This document shows, in pieces, positions 8,359 to 17,840 of a stretch of DNA of 28,634 bases. The notes beneath the pieces are model-generated. The model had not been told where the DNA came from and did no database searches. It saw only the letters and a list, made by a program, of their open reading frames with translations. Within the stretch, counting starts at the first letter, position 1; every line of letters begins with the position of its first letter. The DNA comes from Silene noctiflora. Its lineage: Eukaryota; Streptophyta; Magnoliopsida; Caryophyllales; Caryophyllaceae. The translations under genes and the position numbers were made by a program. The stretch covers positions 50,398-79,031 of the forward strand of contig VHZZ01000165.1 in NCBI GenBank assembly GCA_009801015.1. The letters run 5' to 3'.

Positions 8359-11235
8359 TCTCTATAGTATAAAAGCCGAGACATTATTGGTTTATTATTT
8401 TTAGGGGTAAAAAAACCTTTATTTTAGCAGAACCCTCCACATTCTATGTACACGATTAATTACCCTCTTTCATTTTTTTTTTTAATTATTCTCTCCCCAG
8501 CCTATTAGTTACTTTACTGATTCCAAATATTAATACTCCGTACAAAACATATGTTAAAATATATAATTGCAAACCTCAAAAATCAAAAAATTGTAAAATT
8601 AAAAAAAATGAATTAAGAATTACAAATAATTTCTCTACAAAATAACTAGTTTTAGGCCCGTGCAACAAAATTGCACGGGTTAATTTTATAATTATAATAG
8701 TCATGCGAGTCGGCGTCAATGATATGGGTTCAACCCCCATCAGTTTAAAACCACTTTCATAATTCCCTTTACTTTTTAATATTTTAAAGTGTCTCGAGTA
8801 ATAGAGATAATATGAATCTTTATATCACATAGATCGTTTCATAATTCATGAACAATCTATAATTACAACAAAGGTGTTAATTTATGTGTTATTTTCATTG
8901 ATAAAAGTGTTTGATGTATTTAATGTAAACAACAATAATACAAATATGAAAATTACTAAAAAAAATACATAAAATAAATTACAGCGAATAAATTAAATAA
9001 TAGTAATACTAAACTAAACTACCCATTTACATGTTTAATAGTATTATCAGTCCATTTTAAGAGAAAAAAATTATTTACCAATTTACCATTTTATGAGCAA
9101 AACTCAACTGCCNAACTCACCATTTTTATTTGACATTAAATTGATAACCGAATAGCATTCTTATACCATAACCTCCAAATTTATTTCTTACTCCATATCT
9201 CATTGGTTTTCTAATTCCAACTTTCCTACTTTCACAACTCCGNNGCCAAACCTCCGCCACCTTCCTCATCTCACCAACACTTTTCATAAAAAAAACTCCA
9301 CCAACTCCGTCATCACACTCATTAAAAATCAACACTTTCAAATATTTCCATCTTCATAAATATTCATCCCTCTTTTGATGGGTGGTTAAGGACGGTCTTT
9401 TATTAAGCTTTTTTCCTTGTCGTTTTGTATTATTATATGAATTTAATTTTGTTTAATAATTTTTTTAAGGTANTCAATAATTTCAATCAACTGATGTAAT
9501 TACTTTTTAATAATTTTATTTAAGAGATATATTCTTGATTTTACAGCTAATTTAAAATTTTATTATTATTGAAAAATGATTTGTTTTAGTATTTTTTATT
9601 CCTTTCGACCGGTGTGGTAATTATAATTGTTGTGATATTAATGATTTTTTTTTATTCTTACTGCAACAAATCACAGCATTAATTTAAATTCTATAATTTT
9701 GCTGAATGATTTAGACAATGTTTTCTATTAAAAAAATAAACTATACTTTTTTTCCAATTTTTTTAATTAATTAGAGAAATCAGATAATTTTCCAGAACAA
9801 TCTATTAGATTAATTTTTCACCATATTAACTAAATAATAGTTATTAATTTTTTTTTTTTATTTTGTGCTCCATAAATTATATATCTAATGTTTTTTATTT
9901 AATCAGTTTCCTTAAATTATCCAAGATCTTAATTTTTTTACTATAATTTTTATTTAGTATATCAACTTATATATTTAGTTATTTGTATACTTTTCATTTT
10001 ATTGATGAAAATAAACATAGGTAGATATTTATTGATTTAAACTTTGAATGGAATAAGAAAGAAGGAGAGAGGGTAATTAATTAGTTTAATAATGGTGGAG
10101 ACCCTTTGTTTTTTCATTCCCTAATATTTAGCAGTCAATAAGGAACCTTTAAATGTTTCAGCTTTTATAGTATAGAGATGAATAAAAAATTCATATAATC
10201 ATCGTAGAAAAGTAAACAACAAAAAAATACTTTCGGGGAAAAGACAACTGCACGCGAAAATCAAAAGCTTTAAAACGTAAATATATTTTCAAAAAAATAT
10301 ACTAATTCTTGAGCAAAAAAAATCGAAAAAAATGGATACGAGTATATAATACAAAAAAATAATGGAAAAAAAAAACAATAAATGGTGGATCTACCACCCT
10401 GTCCTGAATGACGCAAATTAATGTTTGAGGCAAACATTTAACCTTTTTTTATTTGGTTATTCCTCTTGAAGAAACCATTAAATCGAAAGAGACATACATG
10501 CATTTATTTAAAAAATATTGGTGAATTTGGAAAGATATGAAAGTACATGGACGCGCTGTTTAGAAGAAGGGCTAAGGTTCATATACTAGGGAGATGGGTG
10601 ACTAATTTTAGAGAAAGCGTTGAGGAAATGTATAGCCGTATAAAGAGGCGGATATACATGGTTAGAAATTAGATTAGAATTACATTAGGTTTTAGGGTTG
10701 AGCTGTTGGGGTGTATTGTGTCGTGTATACATGGGAGATGTAATGGGTTCAATTGGATGGACTTGGCTCCATTTGTAATTTTATTTAGATTTTTGGCGTA
10801 TATTCTGTTATTGGCTTCTAACACTTAGACGTATTTGTTATGTTTTTCGACGCTATATATTGTCGATCACAAATTTTTCATTTAAGAGGGGTTGATTTGT
10901 CTTAAGCTTAAAACGAGTCGAATTGTTAGGATAAGATAAAAGAAAAGTCTCTAGATATTAGCAAAAATAGTCGTCTTATCTAAGCAAGTGGTGTAATATT
11001 TGACCTATTTTACTTTTCGATATATTTAGCTTTATTCCATGTATTAGACCATATTGTCAATGTATTTGTGTTGTCGTTTATAGAAGCGCAAATAATTATC
11101 AATATTTTATTTTTTTCGTGCATTTGTTAGGTTTGAAATTAAATATACTTTTTTTTTTAATTTATATGTTCATGTATTTACTGATAGCGCTTACTATTAC
11201 GACCCGTGCATTTTTTTGCACGGGTTTAAAACTAG
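8359..11235 (+). mobile_element. Non-autonomous Helitron (outer), interrupted by another Helitron
   Basis: The 5' end is A|TCTCTATAGTATAAAAGC. The 3' end is a stem-loop (ACCCGTGCA, T-rich loop, GCACGGGT, about 11207-11225) followed by TTAAAACTAG|T. TC at the start, a hairpin about 7 bp before CTAG, and insertion between A and T are the Helitron hallmarks. Of the 2877 bp, 1533 belong to the inner element, leaving about 1344 bp. No Rep/helicase coding sequence is visible. I see no convincing captured gene. Confidence 0.82.
8646..10178 (-). mobile_element. Non-autonomous Helitron (inner), opposite orientation
   Basis: Read on the minus strand it starts A|TCTCTATACTATAAAAGC at 10178 and ends with the hairpin ACCCGTGCA..TGCACGGG and CCTAAAACTAG|T at 8646. 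Host bases are A at 8645 and T at 10179. Its first ~110 nt resemble the start of the outer Helitron (shared TATAAAAGC, a CTGCTAA/TTAGCAG motif, AATTAATTACCCTCT), so the two belong to related families. Four ambiguous bases (9113, 9243-9244, 9473) lie inside. No Rep/helicase coding sequence is visible. Confidence 0.82.
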
Positions 11236-11460
11236 TATAGAACAAATCTTTTGTTTTTCTCTCTTTTTTTTTTTTGTCTGTTTTGGTCTGATTTATTTCC
11301 TAGGCGTGTTTAACCTGTATTTAACTTAGAACAGATATATTCGTCTTAAAACAGAATTAGGCAAATAAAAAGTGAGAAACACAGAAATGTAAGTGACGAA
11401 GGAACTGAGATCACGCAGACAAAGAAGTTGAAGGAATATTCTGGGGGATTAGGTCGTTTG

Positions 11461-11472
11461 GGTGACGTCACC
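11461..11472. promoter_or_regulatory. Palindromic TGACGTCA (bZIP-type) site
   Basis: GGTGACGTCACC contains TGACGTCA, the binding core of TGA/bZIP factors, with more ACGT cores at about 11524-11530 (ACGTGAACGT). Leaving out the transposon nest at 11580-12936, this lies about 1.16 kb upstream of the glucosyltransferase ATG. A regulatory role is inference only. Confidence 0.3.
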
Positions 11473-11817
11473 ACTAACGATACTCACGTTTTTCACTTTT
11501 TCGGTCCATCATGTTCATCCAGTACGTGAACGTCCTGCCTACACGCCAATCATTGGCCTTTCAAAAACCAAGTCCTCGTGGGGCGTTTTCAGTGGGGGTT
11601 CATGGGGTTCAATTGAACCCCCACTAATTCTAAGATAAATATTTTACAGAACAATATTAAACATGTATTTGAAAGTGGTGTGGTGGATAGGAGTTGCTTA
11701 TATGTGCCTGTGATTAATACGTAATTAATAAGCTACAATTTACAAGTACCTTGGTAATAGTTGGTATAGCCTCCAACATTAAATATAACGAGTCTTTTAT
11801 TGCTTCACTTTTGAGAA

Positions 11818-12632
11818 CGTCATTGCTCATTCATGGACGAGTTTTACTTAATCATGGACTTTTTGTCATAATTTTTCCATCACATGCCCTTTTCTAAAAA
11901 ACAAAGAACNNNNNNNNNNNNNNNNNNNNNNNNNNNNNNNNNNNNNNNNNNNNNNNNNNNNNNNNNNNNNNNNNNNNNNNNNNNNNNNNNNNNNNNNNNN
12001 NNNNNNNNNNNNNNNNNNNNNNNNNNNNNNNNNNNNNNNNNNNNNNNNNNNNNNNNNNNNNNNNNNNNNNNNNNNNNNNNNNNNNNNNNNNNNNNNNNNN
12101 NNNNNNNNNNNNNNNNNNNNNNNNNNNNNNNNNNNNNNNNNNNNNNNNNNNNNNNNNNNNNNNNNNNNNNNNNNNNNNNNNNNNNNNNNNNNNNNNNNNN
12201 NNNNNNNNNNNNNNNNNNNNNNNNNNNNNNNNNNNNNNNNNNNNNNNNNNNNNNNNNNNNNNNNNNNNNNNNNNNNNNNNNNNNNNNNNNNNNNNNNNNN
12301 NNNNNNNNNNNNNNNNNNNNNNNNNNNNNNNNNNNNNNNNNNNNNNNNNNNNNNNNNNNNNNNNNNNNNNNNNNNNNNNNNNNNNNNNNNNNNNNNNNNN
12401 NNNNNNNNNNNNNNNNNNNAGGCAGTTGGGTGTAGGTGTCTGGGGCGGTGGGGCAGAGGAGGGAGCAATGAGACGGTGGTTGGTGGGGATGGTGGTGGTG
12501 GTTGATAATTGATGAAAGGGAATTGAAAGGGTTTAATTGATTTGTGAACAAAAAATGGTATTGTATGACAAGGGTACAATGGTCATTCTTGTCCATGATT
12601 GAGTAAATCATGTCCATGAATGAGCATGACCC
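11818..12632. mobile_element. Nested TIR element, Mutator-like by its target duplication
   Basis: Arms read CGTCATTGCTCATTCATGGA at the left and, inverted, GGGTCATGCTCATTCATGGA at the right, and stay similar for at least 40 bp (a second ATCATGGAC follows). TTTGAGAA flanks it at 11810-11817 and 12633-12640; with one more base it is 8 of 9 identical. The interior is mostly hidden by the gap; the visible right part (12420-12520) is a G-rich low-complexity tract. Confidence 0.65.
11910..12419. other. Assembly gap, 510 N
   Basis: All bases are N. Its true length and content are unknown; the apparent reading frames spanning it are artefacts. It sits inside the nested transposon, and G-rich sequence begins right after it. 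Confidence 0.99.
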
Positions 12633-12941
12633 TTTGAGAAATTATATTTTATTTGTTAACTTTTCTTTCTTTTTTTTTCTAAAGAAGATAATGTTTATAT
12701 AATATAATTCGATTTTTTAATGTAGTATAAGTCTTTTTTAAATATCAAGAAAATAATATATCTCATCAAAACGCATCGGAAACTATGTGTGAATATCTCT
12801 TGCAATTTTGTTACGAAAATATGTCGTAAAGTTTCGGTAGTATTATTGATACATTGGTATACATGAATATGCATCGTTTAGAAAATTTTATTAATAAACT
12901 TGAACCCCCATAGGTAAGTTCCTAGAAACGCCACTGCTCGT

Positions 12942-13811
12942 ACATCGAGTGTATCACGTCATGGTACATCCTATTTATTGAGATATTAAAATTAATTAAA
13001 ATATTCCAGAATAATGAAGCAAAATTTCCGTAGAATAAAGCCGAGATTTCTCACTAACCAAGGTGTACGATAGTCTAAAATTTTATAATATAATTTTCAT
13101 AATTAGATGATTATATCTTGATCAATTTCTATATCTAATATGAGAATTCAATGGATTATTTGATTCTTGCTCAAATTGTTAAGATTTTTGGAAATGTATC
13201 ATCGAAAATACGTTACTTCGAGTAACAAATTATACTAGAATTGGTAAGACACTTGAACAAATTTAGATGAAATATGTCCCGTTGTTGCATGAAATTTCCC
13301 ATACTATATTTAAATATACTGTAGTAGAATTTGATTATGACCATATTTTACTTCTCAATAGATGACAAACGTACAAGATAATCTAATGGATTTTTTGATT
13401 AAAATATATATCTTATAATTAGATACACTTTTCGACTCAGTTACTCCTTTATTTTTAATTAAAATTAAAATATGTCTTATAAATTATAATAAAAATACAA
13501 ATAAATAATTGAGACAGTACAATAGGAGAATTATATTCTTATAACATAGACATTGTGACGGGGCCAAGATTTTCCCTTAGGAGGTGATAAATTTCAGCGA
13601 GGATTAACAGATTATTAATGACATAAAATAAACTTGAAAAATTCTAATTAAAATAGCAAATTTTCATTTTTATTAAGGTAACCCCATTTATCCGCCACTA
13701 ATTAAAGATCGATATCGAACATACTCAATATGTAAAAGTAAAAACATGTACTTTGGCTTCCATCCCACCACCCTACAAGTTATCAAACTAAACTCCCTTT
13801 CGTTCCAACTC
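12942..13811. other. Upstream region of the glucosyltransferase gene
   Basis: AT-rich, with no gene. At 13553-13700 there is a possible worn hAT relic: GTGACGGGGCCAAGATTTT at the left and, inverted, TAGTGGCGGATAAATGGGG at the right, without a clear 8-bp duplication. If real, it is old. Confidence 0.35.
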
Positions 13812-13819
13812 TATAAATA
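13812..13819 (+). promoter_or_regulatory. TATA box of the glucosyltransferase gene
   Basis: TATAAATA in the context CTCTATAAATACTATCC lies 168 bp upstream of the ATG, predicting a start of transcription near 13845 and a leader of about 140 nt that is CT- and CA-rich, as expected for a plant 5' UTR. Confidence 0.6.
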
Positions 13820-13986
13820 CTATCCCTACCCTACAATTTCTTGTATCTCCCACCACAAAAAAAACTTCTTCAATCATACCTCAATTTCTCCTAATTACCT
13901 CCTTTCTAATTAATCCCATTCAAACATCTTTACTAGTTTCATAATCCAAATACATCTTTTAATAATTACCTAAATCAAATAAAAAA

Positions 13987-15402
13987 ATGGAACAAAACAA
14001 AACTCATCACCTTGTATTAATCCCGACACCGGGAATGGGCCATCTGATTCCCCTGGTAGAACTCGCTAAGCGAATTCTAAATGCCCACCCGTTCACAATT
14101 TCCTTCTTAATTTTACATGAAGGGTCCCAGGCACGGACAAAGTCCGTGCTGGGAGCCCTCCCTGAGGGCAGGGTAGACTCCTACTTCTTACCCCCGGTTA
14201 ACCTAGATGACCTATCCCCAGACACAAAAATCGAGACTAGAATTTCCCTTGCCCTTGCCCGTTCCAGACCGGCTATCCGGGACCACCTTAGGGGCTTACA
14301 AGCTATGCCTCATATCCGCCTCGCGGCGGTTGTGGTTGACCTATTTGGCACGGATATGTTTGACGTGGCATTTGAATTTGGCCTGAAACCGTACTTGTTC
14401 ATGCCTTCAAATGCCATGTTCATCTCATTTATGCTCCATCTTCCGAAACTTGATTCACAAGTTAAAACCGAGTTTCGAGAAATGGATGACCCGATAAAAT
14501 TACCCGGGTGTGTCGCGCTACATGGAAAAGACCTTGTTGACCCTGCCCAAGACAGGACGAACGACGCTTATAAAAGGCTACTAGACCATGCAAAGAAGTA
14601 CACATTAGCCGAGGGTATAATGGTCAATTCATTTAACGAGTTAGAAAAAGACACCCTCAATGTGTTACAAAACCCCGAACCGGGTTTTCCACGGGTTTAT
14701 CCGGTCGGGCCATTAATCCGGACAGATGGCAATGACGGGGTCGATGAGTCGGGTTGTTTGACATGGTTGGATAAGCAGCCACGTGGCTCGGTCCTATTCG
14801 TTTCGTTCGGAAGCGGTGGGACCCTATCCTATGATCAATTAGATGAGCTTGCTCATGGTTTGGAAATGAGTGAACAAAGATTTTTATGGGTGGTGAGGCC
14901 ACCAAATAATAAAATGGCTAATGGTGCTTATTTTACTAATGAAATTGAAAGGGACCCACTACATTTTCTACCAAAAGGATTCCTAGAAAGAACCAAAGGA
15001 CGGGGCCTAGTCGTTCGTGACTGGGCCCCGCAAGTTCAGGTTCTTAACCACGAGTCAACTGGGGGATTTATATGTCATTGTGGTTGGAACTCGGTTTTAG
15101 AAAGTGTCGTCCATGGTGTCCCCTTAATTGCATGGCCGTTGTACGCTGAACAGAAGATGAACGCAGTTATGCTAGTCGAAGGGTTGAAAATTGCTCTACG
15201 ACCTAAGACCGACGAGGAATCAACGGTAATTGGCCGGGTTGCGATTGCAACGGCCGTCACGGGGTTAATGGAAGGTGAGGAAGGGAAGCAAGTAAGGTAT
15301 AGGATGAAGGAGCTTAAGGATGCAAGTTCTAGAGTACTTGGTGTAGAAGGGTCATCTACAAGGGCACTTTCGGAATTGGCTAGAAAATGGACATCGCACT
15401 AG
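13987..15402 (+). CDS. UDP-glycosyltransferase, UGT72B-like (phenolic glucosyltransferase)
   Basis: Intact single-exon gene of 471 aa. It should transfer glucose from UDP-glucose to the hydroxyl of small phenolics (hydroquinone, monolignol or flavonoid type) in the cytosol. Family 1 marks: PTPGMGHLIPL with the catalytic His19, the partner Asp118 in VVVDLFGTDMFDVA, and the 44-residue PSPG box at 346-389, from WAPQVQVLNH through HCGWNS to the final Gln389, the residue usual for glucose donors. FLPKGFLERTKGRG, ESVVHGVPLIAWPLYAEQ, the ANGAYF loop (311-316) and a GLMEGEEGKQVR C-terminal segment are UGT72B-type. Length and lack of introns fit UGT72B. No signal peptide. Codon use is more GC-rich than the flanks, as normal for a coding exon. 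The start follows an A-rich leader and the TATA box at 13812. The exact acceptor cannot be read from sequence. Confidence 0.95.
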   Translation: MEQNKTHHLVLIPTPGMGHLIPLVELAKRILNAHPFTISFLILHEGSQARTKSVLGALPEGRVDSYFLPPVNLDDLSPDTKIETRISLALARSRPAIRDHLRGLQAMPHIRLAAVVVDLFGTDMFDVAFEFGLKPYLFMPSNAMFISFMLHLPKLDSQVKTEFREMDDPIKLPGCVALHGKDLVDPAQDRTNDAYKRLLDHAKKYTLAEGIMVNSFNELEKDTLNVLQNPEPGFPRVYPVGPLIRTDGNDGVDESGCLTWLDKQPRGSVLFVSFGSGGTLSYDQLDELAHGLEMSEQRFLWVVRPPNNKMANGAYFTNEIERDPLHFLPKGFLERTKGRGLVVRDWAPQVQVLNHESTGGFICHCGWNSVLESVVHGVPLIAWPLYAEQKMNAVMLVEGLKIALRPKTDEESTVIGRVAIATAVTGLMEGEEGKQVRYRMKELKDASSRVLGVEGSSTRALSELARKWTSH

Positions 15403-15570
15403 TCATTAAATTCGACAATTGTATGGAAGATGTGTGCATAGACTGCATACTGTCACATATACAAGTTATTTGTTTGTAGTTGGTTTTGATTATGGTTTTG
15501 ATTACTATGAAGCATTGTTAATTGGTTGTTTTAGTCATTTATTTTTTACATTTTCGATTTGAGTCTACAT

Positions 15571-15647
15571 GTACAAGTCGATAATCCATCACATAATATA
15601 CAATTTACGAATTATGATACAAGTTTTCGATAATTCATCACATAATA
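15571..15647 (+). repeat. Direct repeat downstream of the glucosyltransferase gene
   Basis: TACAAGT, then CGATAATCCATCACATAATA (15571-15600), recurs as TACAAGTTTT with CGATAATTCATCACATAATA (15617-15647). Two further TTTTCGAT starts follow near 15696 and 15724. This is a local duplication in the 3' flank. Confidence 0.65.
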
Positions 15648-15816
15648 CGTTTTTTTTAATTGTATGTTTTACTCACTTAAGTATTTCTTTACATTTTTCG
15701 ATATAGGTTGGTAATTTATAGTTTTCGATGCAAGTTTGACTGTAAAAATAAAGTGAATATATAGTTTGGAATTGGTAGGAGAAAATATATAGTTTCGACA
15801 AAAAGTCATTTTTTTT

Positions 15817-16073
15817 AAGTTCAGTTAAGAAAAATAATCTCATTTCAGCTCCTATAAGTTTAGTTTAGAAAACTTAAGTTCCTATAAGTTCAGTTCAATT
15901 CAGCTCCTATAAATTTAGTTAAAAATACTTAAGCGCAATTGATCATATCCAATCTCTTATAAGTTAGGCTCATATAGGTTTCATTCAATTTCTATAAATT
16001 CAGTTCAGAAAGTTAAGCTTCAATAAATCGAGTTCGTTCATTTCTATAAAATTAAGTTTAAAAGAACATGACT
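15817..16073 (+). repeat. Degenerate array of CAGCTCCTATAAGTTCAGTT-like units
   Basis: Units such as TTTCAGCTCCTATAAGTTTA, AGTTCAATTCAGCTCC and CTATAAATTCAGTTCAG repeat irregularly and finish at AAAAGAACATGACTTAATTT. The Mutator-like MITE 16083-16522 is inserted in that final motif. A related array occurs at 19300-19510. Confidence 0.65.
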
Positions 16074-16082
16074 TAATTTATA

Positions 16083-16522
16083 GGGAAAATGCACATGGTA
16101 CCCTTCAAGTTTGACATTTTTCCCAAAATACCCAATTTTTTGTTCCGGAAAACTTTAAGAGCTCATAACTCGTGTTTACGAGTTCATAATGTTACGATTT
16201 TTTTTTTCCAAATTGATCATCTTTCACAGTACTACAAGTTGAAAAAAAATTTGTCGAGTTCTGAGCTCATGACCAAGAGATATGGTCCCTCAAAGTTTGT
16301 TCAGTCAAAAACACTTTGACATACAAAAACTACTAGCCACGGGATCCAAATACGACAATTTTTTTTTTCAAATCATAATTCTCAGAAAGATAAAAAAAAT
16401 AAAAAAAATGTCACTTTCTGAACTCGTAAACACGATTTATGGCCTCTTAAAGTTTTCCGGAACAAAAAATTGGGTATTTCGGACAAATCAGCAAACTTCA
16501 AGGGTACCGCGTGCATTATCCC
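16083..16522. mobile_element. Mutator-like TIR MITE, 440 bp, perfect 9-bp target duplication
   Basis: Long inverted arms run from GGGAAAATGCACATGGTACC and, at the other end, GGGATAATGCACGCGGTACC; they include TACCCAATTTTTTGTTCCGG and CGTGTTTACGAGTTC and stay alignable for about 120 bp. TAATTTATA flanks it exactly at 16074-16082 and 16523-16531. Short reading frames inside are accidental. No transposase. Confidence 0.88.
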
Positions 16523-17000
16523 TAATTTATATGGGCTAGTTTGAAGGTCATGTCTTACTCAATAATTTGGATGAATATTTGTATATTAGTATAATTAAAT
16601 TCTATACATTTTAAGTGGTTATACGTACTTTTCTTTCAAACATGTGAGGATGCAAAATTAAGTTAAATTGTTTACGTATGGCCACCAATTTTAGTTGCCT
16701 AGAAGGTGCGACTTAGAAGCATTTGTTCAAATTCATGTCACATTTGATCCAATCGATTCTAGACGTAGGCCCTCTTGTGTGATTAAAATCGTTGCTCTTA
16801 GGCCTACTAAATGGGTCGTTTAATCGCGTCATCGTTCAGCTTGGGTGGTTACGAGTTATGACTAATTCTAATATTTCTTATTTAGGACAACTACATTTAT
16901 GTTGTTGCCATATAGACAAAACAATTGTTAGGAAAACCTGAATGTTAACCGGATTCGAACAAAAGTTATAAGTAGGTTTTATAAGAATTACTATGTATAA

Positions 17001-17415
17001 GACTCTGTTTGGCAAAATTAACTGAAAAGGTAGTTGAAACCTGAAAAAGTAGTTGAAAACTGAAAAGCTAACTAAAACCTGAAAAGCTAATTGATAAAGT
17101 AGCTGAAAATTAGAAACTGATAAGTTAGCTGATTATTTAAAAAAATTGTTTAGCAAACTAACTGAAAAGGTATCTGATTTTGATCAAATTACGTAAAAGG
17201 ATATGATAATTATTTAGTAGTATAGATTTAACGAGTAAAAAAGGAAAATCAAATCAAATCAGGTACCTGAAATCTCAAATGCTACTCTAGGTAGCATTTC
17301 ATTTCAAAATAAGCTACTTGCCAAACGCTTACAAAAAAATAAGGTATCTGAAATTTTGGTCAAATAAGCTACTTTGACCAAATCAGATATCTGAAATGTC
17401 TTGCCAAACAGAGCC
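17001..17415. mobile_element. Tourist-like (PIF/Harbinger) MITE, 415 bp
   Basis: Ends are GACTCTGTTTGGCAA and, inverted, GGCTCTGTTTGGCAA, with TAA at 16998-17000 and 17416-17418. The 3-bp TAA duplication and CTGTTTGG terminus are the Tourist pattern. The interior repeats AGCTA, CTGAAAAG and GGTATCTGA motifs and is non-coding. Confidence 0.8.
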
Positions 17416-17608
17416 TAAATTTAAAACCGGAAAAAGAAGCTAGAAAGACAACAAAGGATATTACATGTATATCTAACGTACAAATATTGAACTCTAAAAC
17501 CTAATCAAACAAACATGTAAAACTAGAAACACTCTCGTGTCTACTTGTACAACATTAGGTTTGTTATAACAGAATGTATACTATTACTATACGTCTATAA
17601 ACCAAATG

Positions 17609-17770
17609 AATTCGATGTGCTGGTTGCTCACCTTCCTTATCCGTCAAGGGTTTGATTCATGTCTATGGAATTGGAGGAGGCTCTTTGGCTAACCGTTTAT
17701 CTCTTAATGAGAGCACCTGTGAGGCTGTGATGAGGGAATTATACATTGTTGTCGGCCATTGACAAACCCG
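17609..17770 (+). mobile_element. Possible tRNA-derived SINE fragment
   Basis: CTGGTTGCTCACC resembles an A box and GGGTTTGATTCATG a B box at about the right distance (35 bp). There is no clear 3' tail or target duplication. The segment is less AT-rich than its surroundings. Weak call. Confidence 0.3.
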
Positions 17771-17840
17771 GTTTACACCAAAAACACAAAAATATTATAG
17801 CCTATACCCTGTACTTGCAGATTTTCTAATTGGGCCAAAC

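Larger units (their letters stand above)
11580..12936. mobile_element. hAT-like element hosting a nested element
   Basis: The right end, inverted, is CAGTGGCGTTTCTAGGAACT, the left end GGGGCGTTTTCAGTGGGGGT; both continue into GGGGTTCAA. CTCGT flanks both sides (11575-11579 and 12937-12941), shorter than the usual 8 bp of hAT, and the left end lacks the first bases, so the outer left limit is uncertain. It is interrupted by 11818-12632 and contains the sequence gap. Confidence 0.6.

Noticed and set aside
8720-8752. tRNA-like T-arm (GGGTTCAACCCCC)
   Set aside because: No full cloverleaf around it; it lies within the inner Helitron and is probably a SINE or tRNA relic.
9126-9341. 71-codon minus-strand frame inside the inner Helitron
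   Set aside because: Contains ambiguous bases, no recognisable domain, and no splice or promoter context; a captured gene fragment cannot be excluded but is not supported.
11866-12617. Long reading frames on both strands across the N gap
   Set aside because: They consist mostly of unknown bases; only a few real codons lie at either end.
14657-15260. Antisense frames within the glucosyltransferase gene
   Set aside because: Shadows of a GC-richer coding exon.
16089-16539. Two overlapping plus-strand reading frames of 76 and 85 codons
   Set aside because: They lie wholly inside the inverted arms of a Mutator-like MITE and have no coding signature.
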